Below, piece by piece: positions 1 through 7,173 of a DNA stretch of 64,000 nt; positions within the stretch are counted from its first letter, which is position 1, and every line of letters begins with the position of its first letter. The stretch covers positions 186,001-250,000 of the forward strand of contig NZ_ML660059.1 of NCBI RefSeq assembly GCF_007004665.1. The letters run 5' to 3'. Origin of the DNA: Denitrobaculum tricleocarpae. GTDB lineage: Bacteria > Pseudomonadota > Alphaproteobacteria > Kiloniellales > Kiloniellaceae. Below the pieces are notes generated by a model, which was given only the letters and a program-made list of their open reading frames with translations, ran no database searches and had not been told where the DNA came from. The position numbers were made by a program, and so were the translations under genes.

Positions 1-2
1 GC

Positions 3-194
3 GACGAAGCCTGTGCCGCAGCCGGTGCAGATCCGGAATGCATTGGTTTCATCACACCTGAAGGCATGGTCAACACCCTGCAGACCCAGTTCAACATTAC
101 GGCCCGCGCTGTTCCTGAGCCCGGCACCCTGGCCCTTCTCGGCCTCGGCCTGCTTGGTCTTGGTATCGCACGCCGCCGCAAGGTTGCTGCCTAA
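3..194 (+). CDS. PEP-CTERM protein, 3' fragment (gene starts outside the window)
   Basis: Only the last 63 codons are present; the reading frame enters from the left edge and stops with TAA at 192-194. The fragment ends in VPEPGT, a hydrophobic Leu/Gly-rich segment and an RRRK basic tail, the tripartite PEP-CTERM sorting signal recognised by exosortase A. It is nearly the same as the C-terminus of the complete gene downstream (603-1427), so the two are tandem paralogues. The product should be exported, held by the C-terminal segment and cleaved at the PEP motif. Family membership is clear from the tail; nothing can be said about the missing N-terminal part. Confidence 0.85.
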   Translation, partial: DEACAAAGADPECIGFITPEGMVNTLQTQFNITARAVPEPGTLALLGLGLLGLGIARRRKVAA

Positions 195-226
195 GTCTAC
201 CCCGACTTAGAGTTACCACTAAGAAG

Positions 227-256
227 ACCTCCCGCCACTTGGCGGGAGGTTTTTTG
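227..256 (+). terminator. Rho-independent terminator of the first PEP-CTERM gene
   Basis: A perfect 10-bp stem (227-236 with 241-250) and a 4-base loop are followed directly by a T tract. It lies 32 bases after the stop codon. The same hairpin recurs after the second PEP-CTERM gene. Confidence 0.9.
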
Positions 257-350
257 TTTCCTGCTGTGCCCAGACTCAAGATCTCATTTCGTCCGATACA
301 GACGGGCGCACAAGAGATGCAAGGCTCTATCAACCGCATTGTTGATAAAT

Positions 351-525
351 TTTACAGCGGCATTCAACCTGGTTAATCATTGATTTACATATATTTTTTT
401 CGAGTTATCAAAAAAACCGCGGCAAAACGCCGTTCGTTGTGACTTTTTTGAGGCCGGATTTTGTCGGCGCACTTTACAATCAAGCAGCCTCAATTTACAC
501 AAACCCGCACAAGCCGTTGTTTACA
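351..525 (+). promoter_or_regulatory. Cluster of five TTTACA direct repeats, candidate activator binding region
   Basis: TTTACA occurs at 351, 384, 473, 494 and 520, all in the same orientation, in an AT-rich stretch ending 16 bases before the sigma-54 promoter at 541. The last copy sits in a GTTTACAAAC palindrome (519-528). Sigma-54 promoters need an upstream-bound enhancer protein, and a PrsR-type activator is encoded at 11.3 kb. That PrsR binds here is inference; the repeats and their position are seen directly. Confidence 0.45.
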
Positions 526-540
526 AACACTTTTTATTCT

Positions 541-556
541 TGGCATGTGGATTGCT
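541..556 (+). promoter_or_regulatory. Sigma-54 (RpoN) promoter of the PEP-CTERM gene
   Basis: TGGCATG-N4-TTGCT matches the -24/-12 consensus, with GG at 542-543 and GC at 554-555 in the required spacing. Transcription should start near 567, upstream of both candidate start codons (579 and 603). Promoters of this kind upstream of PEP-CTERM genes fit the known role of the PrsK-PrsR two-component system and RpoN in XrtA systems. Confidence 0.85.
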
Positions 557-602
557 ATGAAGGGCAGGGTATCCACACATGATTTTAGGATCGATTAACA
601 AT

Positions 603-1427
603 ATGTCTAAGTTCACAAAGTTTTTGGGCGGTGCTGCGCTTGCAGTGACGCTCGCGGCAGGCGCCACGCAGGCATCTGCCGGAACCTTGATCACCGACTG
701 GAGCTATGAAGTCCAAACCGGCTTCGTTGCCTTCACACCACAGCCTACGGTCACGGGATCGGGCAACAACGGCGATCTTCCGGCTCCTTTCACGAATGCA
801 CCTACAGTCCTCAGTTGGGGCACAGGCGATGACGGCCCCAGCCAGCTGGAAGTCTCCAAAGAGGTGATCAGCACAACCGGTGGCCTCATCACCAACGATC
901 TTGGCGGCGTGAACGGCGCACTGCTTACGCACAGAAACCGGACCATCGGCCCGGGCCCGACACTTGAAACCGCTACGATTTTCGCACCCCTGACGCTCAC
1001 TCCCTTCTCTCCCGCGGGACCTGCTCTCGATCCCTTCGACATCGCCTTCAATATCGTTTTTGAAGAAACCACGAACTTTCCTGCAAACGGGGGTGATTGC
1101 ACACCCGGCACAGGCGGCACACCTTGTGCTGACATCTTCGTGCTTCTGAACCCAGGTTCGCTCTCGACGTCCTTCATTCTGGACGGCTTCGAATACACCA
1201 TCTCTCTCTTTTCGGAAGACCTTGGCGTACTGAGCGATGAAGCCTGTGCCGCAGCCGGCGCAGAAGCGGGATGCATTGGTTTCATTACACCTGAAGGTGA
1301 GATCAGCACCCTGCAGACCAAGTTCAACATCACGGCCCGCGCTGTTCCTGAGCCCGGCACCCTGGCCCTTCTCGGCCTCGGACTGCTTGGCCTCGGTATC
1401 GCACGCCGCCGCAAGGTTGCTGCCTAA
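603..1427 (+). CDS. PEP-CTERM sorting domain protein, THxN-type
   Basis: A 274-residue exported protein. Residues 1-26 form a signal peptide (basic start, Ala/Leu core, A-x-A type end). The ectodomain contains a THRN motif at 109-112, which together with the surrounding pattern suggests the THxN group of PEP-CTERM proteins. The C-terminus has VPEPGT at 248-253, a hydrophobic helix and an RRRK tail, the exosortase A substrate signal. I chose ATG 603 because it begins the signal peptide directly; ATG 579 is in frame, adds eight residues, and lies only about 12 bases after the predicted transcription start. The gene is monocistronic, with a sigma-54 promoter before it and a hairpin terminator after it. 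Its role is probably structural in the biofilm or floc matrix, as for other PEP-CTERM proteins; the exact function is unknown. Confidence 0.9.
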   Translation: MSKFTKFLGGAALAVTLAAGATQASAGTLITDWSYEVQTGFVAFTPQPTVTGSGNNGDLPAPFTNAPTVLSWGTGDDGPSQLEVSKEVISTTGGLITNDLGGVNGALLTHRNRTIGPGPTLETATIFAPLTLTPFSPAGPALDPFDIAFNIVFEETTNFPANGGDCTPGTGGTPCADIFVLLNPGSLSTSFILDGFEYTISLFSEDLGVLSDEACAAAGAEAGCIGFITPEGEISTLQTKFNITARAVPEPGTLALLGLGLLGLGIARRRKVAA

Positions 1428-1489
1428 GTCCACCCCGGCTTAGAGTTACCACTAAGAAGACCTCCCGCCACTTGGCGGGAGGTTTTTTT
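1234..1489 (+). repeat. Duplicated PEP-CTERM gene tail plus terminator, copy 2
   Basis: This is the second copy of the segment at 1-256, covering the 3' end of the PEP-CTERM gene and its terminator. The two copies have the same length. Confidence 0.85.
1460..1489 (+). terminator. Rho-independent terminator of the second PEP-CTERM gene
   Basis: The stem 1460-1469 pairs perfectly with 1474-1483 around a 4-base loop and is followed by seven T. It is identical in stem and loop to the terminator at 227-256. Confidence 0.9.
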
Positions 1490-1902
1490 ATGCCTAGTAA
1501 GCTGCTCCGAGGGAAAACGCGCAAAGCGGCACAGCCTGCATCGAAACCCTTGTCCCGCAGGCTCCCGTGGGGCTCTCCTCAGGAAGATAGCGTATGCAGT
1601 GTTTTCTGGTGACCACCGCCCCTGGCCAGCGATCTGAGTAAGCCAGCTATCTCAATAAACCGTGCAGTCGCGGCTAGACTGTTGACCGCATCGGGCTCAT
1701 AACACAGAAAGATCAGTAAAACTTGTTACTGACTACCTTTACGATTGCGGCACGCTTCGTCATCGTCACTGACTGGCCCGACCCTGACGAGTTTTCACTG
1801 CCGTTCGTTGACAGCCTAGATTGGTTGCAATGACTTTAAACAAGGCAAACGGGCGCCGACGCAGCAGCGGATCTGCCCTAGCTTTCGAAGGACCTTACCC
1901 CC
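1490..1902. other. Intergenic stretch, no gene seen
   Basis: This is 413 bases between the PEP-CTERM terminator and the beta-helix gene. I see no convincing ORF, hairpin terminator or sigma-54 motif. A good Shine-Dalgarno (AAGGA, 1888-1892) serves the downstream gene, whose promoter must lie here but is not recognisable. Confidence 0.6.
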
Positions 1903-3369
1903 ATGTCGAGAGCAAAGCAGTTACGTGCAGCGGAATTGATGGATCAGACGTCTGATATGACACAAGCCTCGTGGAATGCGATACCTCACAAATTGAAGGT
2001 GTTTGCACCTTGTGGTGTGCCCTGGTGGTCTGGTATCGGCCTCATCATCAGCCTCATCCTTCTGCCGGCCTTACCGTCGTCAGCAGCTGCATCGAGCAGC
2101 TTGACGCTTTGCACAGCGGAAAGCGGTCTCCAGAACTGCCAGTTTCACTCCTTCAGCGAAGCCATCGCGGCACTAAATGATGGCGATCAGCTGCACATCG
2201 AGACTGGTGATTATCGAGAAGGCGCCGTGCTAACAGCTAACAGTGTCACCATTACAGCAGCAGAAGGCGCGGCCCTGCGCGACACCGCCGTGGAAGGCAA
2301 AGCTGCACTGGTGATACTGGGGAACGACACGGTCATCGAGGGGCTCGAGTGTTCAGGCATTAACGTCCCGGACTACAATGGCGCCTGCATCCGTTTGCGC
2401 GGACGAAACCTCACGCTGCGCAATGTCCACTTCCACGATTCCCAGCAGGGTCTGTTGTCGGGCGGAGAGGTCGGGGAAGTGATCGTCGAAGACAGTGTCT
2501 TTGAACGCCTGGGCGCTATCGGGCGGGCGCATGCAATCTATATGAGCGGCGGCGATCATCTGATCGTCAGAGACAGCCGGCTCGTATCCTCACGCGACGA
2601 AGGTCACGAAATCAAAAGCCGCGCCCGCAAGACAACCATTGAAAACAGCATCATAGGCTCGGAACTCGGTCGAGACAGCAGAACCATCGACTTACCCAAC
2701 GGCGGCGAAATCACGATCGTGAATAACGTCATCCAGAAAGGGCCGAACAGCGCAAACCCCGACATGATTGGCATTGCGCTTGAGAAGGAAAAAAAACAGC
2801 ACCCGCAAGGCAACATCCTCATCAGGGGCAATACGCTGATTATGGACCGGCCCGGCCGCGTTCTGCACTCCCTGGTTCCCGTCGAGATGACCGGAAACGC
2901 CATTGTTGCAGGCTCCCCCCACACCGGCAATAAGTGGTATCCGGACAGGATTGCAGCAGGCCTCCCCCCCATGCCGGCCCTGGAAATGGTTGTTGCCGGC
3001 CGTGATGAAGAGCTCCAGAGAGACCTACCCAGATTCCGGCCCGGTGAAGCGCCCCGGACAGATGGAACAGCTTTGACGACAGTCGATGGTGTTGTCACCT
3101 GGCAGGGACAACCGCTTTCGCTCACGGCTCACGAGACCTCGATTGTCGACCTCCTGTCGTCCCAACCCGGGGAAACAGCGTCCATCAACGAAATCTATCG
3201 ACTCATCGAACCCCACAGAAGCAAGCCGGTGTCTTCAGCCAAAGAGCGTCAGACGATCGTATTGAACACGATCAAGACGCTGCGCAATAAATTCCGCGAC
3301 GTTGATCAGGCCTTCAGCGCGATGACCTTCAGGCCCGGCCAGGGATTTGTCTGGGACGAGAGCCTGTAG
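1903..3369 (+). CDS. Exported right-handed beta-helix protein with C-terminal OmpR-like winged-helix domain
   Basis: A 488-residue protein; the start is supported by AAGGA 10 bases upstream. Residues 1-38 are polar and basic, 41-63 form one hydrophobic segment ending in an Ala/Ser-rich stretch (signal anchor or signal peptide). Residues about 75-360 are short Asn/Ile/Val-rich turns typical of parallel beta-helix proteins, with DEGHEIKSRA at 232-241. Residues about 391-486 look like the OmpR/PhoB C-terminal winged helix: a short beta-strand start, LTAHE at 407-411, QPGE, a recognition-helix-like stretch ending in LRNKF (460-464), and an RPGQGFVW wing ending (477-484). No second membrane segment separates the two domains, so both should be extracytoplasmic, which is odd for a DNA-binding fold. 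The beta-helix is a clear paralogue of the one at 38182-40671. The function is unknown; polysaccharide binding or cleavage is plausible for the helix part. Confidence 0.8.
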   Translation: MSRAKQLRAAELMDQTSDMTQASWNAIPHKLKVFAPCGVPWWSGIGLIISLILLPALPSSAAASSSLTLCTAESGLQNCQFHSFSEAIAALNDGDQLHIETGDYREGAVLTANSVTITAAEGAALRDTAVEGKAALVILGNDTVIEGLECSGINVPDYNGACIRLRGRNLTLRNVHFHDSQQGLLSGGEVGEVIVEDSVFERLGAIGRAHAIYMSGGDHLIVRDSRLVSSRDEGHEIKSRARKTTIENSIIGSELGRDSRTIDLPNGGEITIVNNVIQKGPNSANPDMIGIALEKEKKQHPQGNILIRGNTLIMDRPGRVLHSLVPVEMTGNAIVAGSPHTGNKWYPDRIAAGLPPMPALEMVVAGRDEELQRDLPRFRPGEAPRTDGTALTTVDGVVTWQGQPLSLTAHETSIVDLLSSQPGETASINEIYRLIEPHRSKPVSSAKERQTIVLNTIKTLRNKFRDVDQAFSAMTFRPGQGFVWDESL

Positions 3370-3426
3370 GCGTGGGACGAAACCGGGTCGGTGGCGTTTT
3401 CGCCCCTGCTCCGCGGCGAATTCGGT

Positions 3427-3981
3427 TCAATGGGGGCTGCCGCCGGGTTCGGATCTATGGCGGCCTGTCACGATCAATCCGAGATACCAGAAAAACGCCG
3501 CCATCTCGTAAAGTGGGTAGTGCCACCATCTTCGGAAGGGACCCTGGCTCCAGGCACCTGAAACGCCGCGGACCCGGACCTTGATACCAAGCGAGCGGAA
3601 CACGAGTGCCGCTCGGGGCAGGTGAATACGGTCAGATACGAGAACAGCCGAATTCCAGCCTCTGTCGGTCATGATTTTCGCCGAATTTACTGCGTTTTCC
3701 ATCGTATTGCGCGACGCGCTTTCGACTTCGATCCGACTCGTGTCGATGCCCTCGTCGAGAGCGATCCGCCGCATCACCTCGGCTTCCGCAGGGGGATGCC
3801 GCCCAAGACCACCGGTGAAGAGAAGGCGGTCCGCCTCACCCGCGCGGAAAAGCTCGAGGCCACGCCTGACGCGCCTGTCAAGGGTAGGGCTTGGGCGGCC
3901 ACGAGACCAGACCGCGGCGCCTAAGACCACGATCACATCATATTTCCGCTTTTTTCCGTTCAGCGGCCTGCTTTGCGACAT
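3427..3981 (-). CDS. YdcF/SanA/ElyC family protein (DUF218)
   Basis: A 184-residue protein with the DUF218 pattern: VIVVLGAAV near the N-terminus, LLFTGGLG, E-x-x-S-x-N-T-x-E-N, and VLVSDRIHLPRA. Members are membrane-associated proteins linked to envelope polysaccharide or cell-wall precursor metabolism; the biochemical activity is not settled. There is no signal peptide; a weakly hydrophobic segment lies near the C-terminus (around FFWYLGLIV). It converges with the beta-helix gene, with 57 bases between the stop codons, and lies downstream of prsT on the same strand. A second, longer relative is at 56564-57319. Confidence 0.8.
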   Translation of the reverse strand: MSQSRPLNGKKRKYDVIVVLGAAVWSRGRPSPTLDRRVRRGLELFRAGEADRLLFTGGLGRHPPAEAEVMRRIALDEGIDTSRIEVESASRNTMENAVNSAKIMTDRGWNSAVLVSDRIHLPRAALVFRSLGIKVRVRGVSGAWSQGPFRRWWHYPLYEMAAFFWYLGLIVTGRHRSEPGGSPH

Positions 3982-4078
3982 TTACATAGGTCCAAGGCGC
4001 CGACACCACAGGCAGCGCCCAAAGTCGGCCGATCAGCCGGGCTTCGGCCAGACCGCGAGCCTGGCCGTTCCCCGTTTT

Positions 4079-6889
4079 TTATCCGCCAAGCTCGCTCAGC
4101 AGTTTCCGCGCCTCGGCCTCTGAAGAAAAACCGCTATGGGCCTCAAGCAAAGCGCTCACCCGGGTCTTCGCTTCTTCCGTTTTTCCGGTTTCCTTCAATG
4201 CATAGGCATAGTGAAACTGAACCTCGGGATCCTCGGGCAGCTTCGCGCTGGCATCAGCCAGCATCTCGACGCCGCGGGATGCTTCGCCGCGCTGCACAAG
4301 AATCCAACCCACTGTATCCATGATCGCGGGCTGTCCCGGCGCTGCCTCCAATGCCTGCTCGCCATATTCAAGGCCTTTGGGATCATTGCGCTCCTGGTAA
4401 AGCCAGGCGAGATTATTGAGGACGATAGGATTGCCCGGGCGTTTCTGGTTCAGCGCCTCGTAATTCTTGAGCGCTTCGTCGTGCTTATCGGTTTCAAGCT
4501 GGACCCCGGCCAAAACGAGACGCGCGGCATCGTCGTTGGCGTTCGCGTCAACCCAAGCCTTGAGATCCGGCAGAGCCTCAGACTTTTCCATCACCTGCGT
4601 GCGGGCCCGGAACAGCGCAATTGCGAGCGAGCCGCTGGGCCGCTTTTCCCAGGCCACCTCGTAAGCCTTTACAGCATCGGGGAAGTTACGGCTTTGCACG
4701 TGAACGTCAGCCATCAACTGATGACCATCTGCAGCATCCGGCAATTTGTCCCGAAGGGCCGTCGCCGTCTTCATCGCCGTGTCCAGATCACCCTTTCGGA
4801 TATCGATTTCGACCAGTGCGCGATGGGCATCGCCATTGTCCGGTGCAATTCGCAGAACCTGCTCGAATGACGAGCGGGCCTCATCCATTTGGCCTGCCGA
4901 AGCCTGGGTGCGCGCCAAGAGGAAATGACCATTCAAATAGTCTGGAGCTCTAGAGACAAGCGTCTCGAATTTCTCGATTGCTGCCGGAAAATCGTTTTGC
5001 TCCACATAGAACTGTCCGATCAATTGGTAGATCTGCGGACGTTCACTGTTTCGTTTCTCTAGTTCCTCCAGCACAGGCACCGCGAGGTCAAACTCGTCTT
5101 GGTTGACGTACAAGTTCGCCAGGCGTAACCGCGGAGTAATGGCGTCAGGATTCAAGTCGATTGCCTTGTTGAGCCATTCGACGGCACCCTCCGTGTTGCC
5201 CGCGACAGCATCAAGTTCCCCCAAGGCGATCATGGCATTGACATAATCGGGTTCCAATTCGAGGACCTCAAGATACCTCTTGCGAGCATCTTCGGGTTTG
5301 TTTTCCACCATATCCAATCGGGCGACATTCATCCGCGCCGGCATATAATTGCTGTGCGCCGCAATGGCTTCTTCAAAGACCCGGCGCGCCTCACCGGTCT
5401 CGCCCTTTACACTCAGCGCGCTGCCCTGCAGGTTGTAGGGAATCGGGCTGTCGGGCAAATCCTGGCGAAGCTTGTTCGCGATTTCCAGGGCCTCATCGTA
5501 GCGACCGGTTCGAATCTGCATCTGGGCCAGAATAATCTTTGACGCGGAAGCATCAGGCCCCCCGACATCCGGGGATGCCTCCAGGACCTCGATGGCCTCT
5601 GCTGTCTGACCTGACCGTAAATGGCTGACCGCCAGTCCGCGGGCGATTTTCACGTCCTCAGGCGCCAGTTCGGTCGCGCGATCGAGATAGGTCGTGGCCT
5701 CGGTGTAGCGTTCCGCACGCAAATAGGCCTCACCAAGCATCGCGATCGCCTGCGCATCGCCCGGATTGGCTTCCGCAAGCGGCTCCAGAATGCCCAACGC
5801 TCTGTCGATCTCACCCTTGCGGAGGTAAGTTGCGGAGAGAACTTTCTGCGCCGGAACGTAATCAGGGAAGCGCGCGAGATACCCTGTGAGGTAACTTTGA
5901 GCCCGCTCCAACTCGTTGGTTGCATAACTAATCGCACCCGCGAGGTAGAGCGCTGGCCCAAAATTGTCCAGATAGGGGCCGATCTCCTGTATAGCGTCCC
6001 GGGCCGCAGAGAAGTCGCGTGCCTTGGTCAGCACCAGTGCGGTCAGGTAGTGGGCCGTGGGATGCCGCGGCGCAAACTGCTTCACTGCATCCAGATCGGC
6101 CTGTGCCTCGGTGTCTTTGTTTTGTGCGATCAGGGACGTCGCACGGCCGAGCAAGGCCGGTATGCTGCTGGCATTGATCTGGAGAACTTTGTCAAATGTC
6201 GTGATCGCACCGTCGAAATCACTCGCAAAACGGCGCAGTTCGGCCTTGACCAACAGGGCATCAACCGAATCCGGCGTCAACGCCAGAGCAGCATCGATCT
6301 TCGCTTCTGCCTCCGGATAATTCCGCTGGGCACCGTAAATCCGTCCCTGCAGGATTTTGGCACGTGCGTCCTGCGGGCTCATCTCAGCTGCGGCATCGGC
6401 TTCTGACAACGCTTCTTCGAACTGCGACAAGCCGAGATGCCCGCGCCCTCGGATCAGATGTACGTCGGTCTCAAACGCATTGTCGCGGCTGCCCGACTCG
6501 ATCTCACGCAAGGCATCGGCAAACTTACGCTGTAGCAGGTAGGCCTGGCCCAGTGGAACAAGAATTGTGTCTCTGGAGACCCCGCGGGATTCCGCGGCTC
6601 GCAGTTCCTTCTCCGCGGACGCACCGTCGCCGATCTGCACGTAAATCCGACCGAGCAGCATACGCGCCTCAACATTATCGCGGTCCTGCTGCAGTGCGTT
6701 CTTCAATTGAATGATGGCCGGGTTGAGCTGGCCCTGCTGAAAATAAACCAGCGCTTCCTCGTAATAGGCAACGGATTTGCTGCTGTCCGTTGCACCCTGC
6801 ACAGAGATCGGCGCAAGCAAAGCCAGCGTTACGGCTGCGGTCGCCAGAAAGCGGCTCCGCTTTGTTTTGGGCTTAGATTGGTTTGACAT
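4079..6889 (-). CDS. prsT: PEP-CTERM system TPR-repeat protein PrsT
   Basis: A 936-residue exported protein that is almost entirely tandem tetratricopeptide repeats (recurring A-x-x-x-L-G-x-x-Y and A-L-x-L-x-P-x-x). The start at 6889 has an AGGGA Shine-Dalgarno and begins a signal peptide (K/R-rich start, then an Ala/Leu core ending near VQGA); an in-frame TTG at 6982 would add 31 residues with no signal-like start and is rejected. Length and architecture fit the PrsT family, which sits beside prsK and prsR in exosortase A genomes. TPR proteins act as scaffolds, so a role in assembling export or polysaccharide machinery in the periplasm is likely but not proven. No sigma-54 site is visible upstream. 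Confidence 0.9.
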   Translation of the reverse strand: MSNQSKPKTKRSRFLATAAVTLALLAPISVQGATDSSKSVAYYEEALVYFQQGQLNPAIIQLKNALQQDRDNVEARMLLGRIYVQIGDGASAEKELRAAESRGVSRDTILVPLGQAYLLQRKFADALREIESGSRDNAFETDVHLIRGRGHLGLSQFEEALSEADAAAEMSPQDARAKILQGRIYGAQRNYPEAEAKIDAALALTPDSVDALLVKAELRRFASDFDGAITTFDKVLQINASSIPALLGRATSLIAQNKDTEAQADLDAVKQFAPRHPTAHYLTALVLTKARDFSAARDAIQEIGPYLDNFGPALYLAGAISYATNELERAQSYLTGYLARFPDYVPAQKVLSATYLRKGEIDRALGILEPLAEANPGDAQAIAMLGEAYLRAERYTEATTYLDRATELAPEDVKIARGLAVSHLRSGQTAEAIEVLEASPDVGGPDASASKIILAQMQIRTGRYDEALEIANKLRQDLPDSPIPYNLQGSALSVKGETGEARRVFEEAIAAHSNYMPARMNVARLDMVENKPEDARKRYLEVLELEPDYVNAMIALGELDAVAGNTEGAVEWLNKAIDLNPDAITPRLRLANLYVNQDEFDLAVPVLEELEKRNSERPQIYQLIGQFYVEQNDFPAAIEKFETLVSRAPDYLNGHFLLARTQASAGQMDEARSSFEQVLRIAPDNGDAHRALVEIDIRKGDLDTAMKTATALRDKLPDAADGHQLMADVHVQSRNFPDAVKAYEVAWEKRPSGSLAIALFRARTQVMEKSEALPDLKAWVDANANDDAARLVLAGVQLETDKHDEALKNYEALNQKRPGNPIVLNNLAWLYQERNDPKGLEYGEQALEAAPGQPAIMDTVGWILVQRGEASRGVEMLADASAKLPEDPEVQFHYAYALKETGKTEEAKTRVSALLEAHSGFSSEAEARKLLSELGG

Positions 6890-7173
6890 TGTCTTAATCC
6901 CTGCTCGTTCGCTATCCGGGTCGTTATACAACCTAAAGTTGGGTTGCGTCGCCATTGCGGCGCTCAGCTTATCTGATAACAAATCATCCGACGCTTTATC
7001 GTCCTTTGCCCGAGAGTAAGTACGCCGAACTCAGAGCCTTCAAGAACGCAAGTCATTTAGTACGCCAACTGAGATGTAGGCATAGCCGCCTACTAAAACA
7101 ATACAATATCCTAATATCTTACGAGAGTTTAAACCATTCTGCTCCTCAGTAAATCCCCTGCCGATGCTTAACC

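Larger units (their letters stand above)
1..256 (+). repeat. Duplicated PEP-CTERM gene tail plus terminator, copy 1
   Basis: Positions 1-256 align without gaps to 1234-1489 (constant offset 1233). Similarity covers the last 63 codons, the stop codon, the spacer and the terminator hairpin, with a few scattered substitutions. Because the non-coding spacer is also conserved, this looks like a tandem duplication or gene conversion rather than convergence of sorting signals. Confidence 0.85.

Noticed and set aside
4030-4078. Possible terminator after prsT
   Set aside because: There is a 7-bp stem with a long loop but no T tract on the minus strand; too weak to call.
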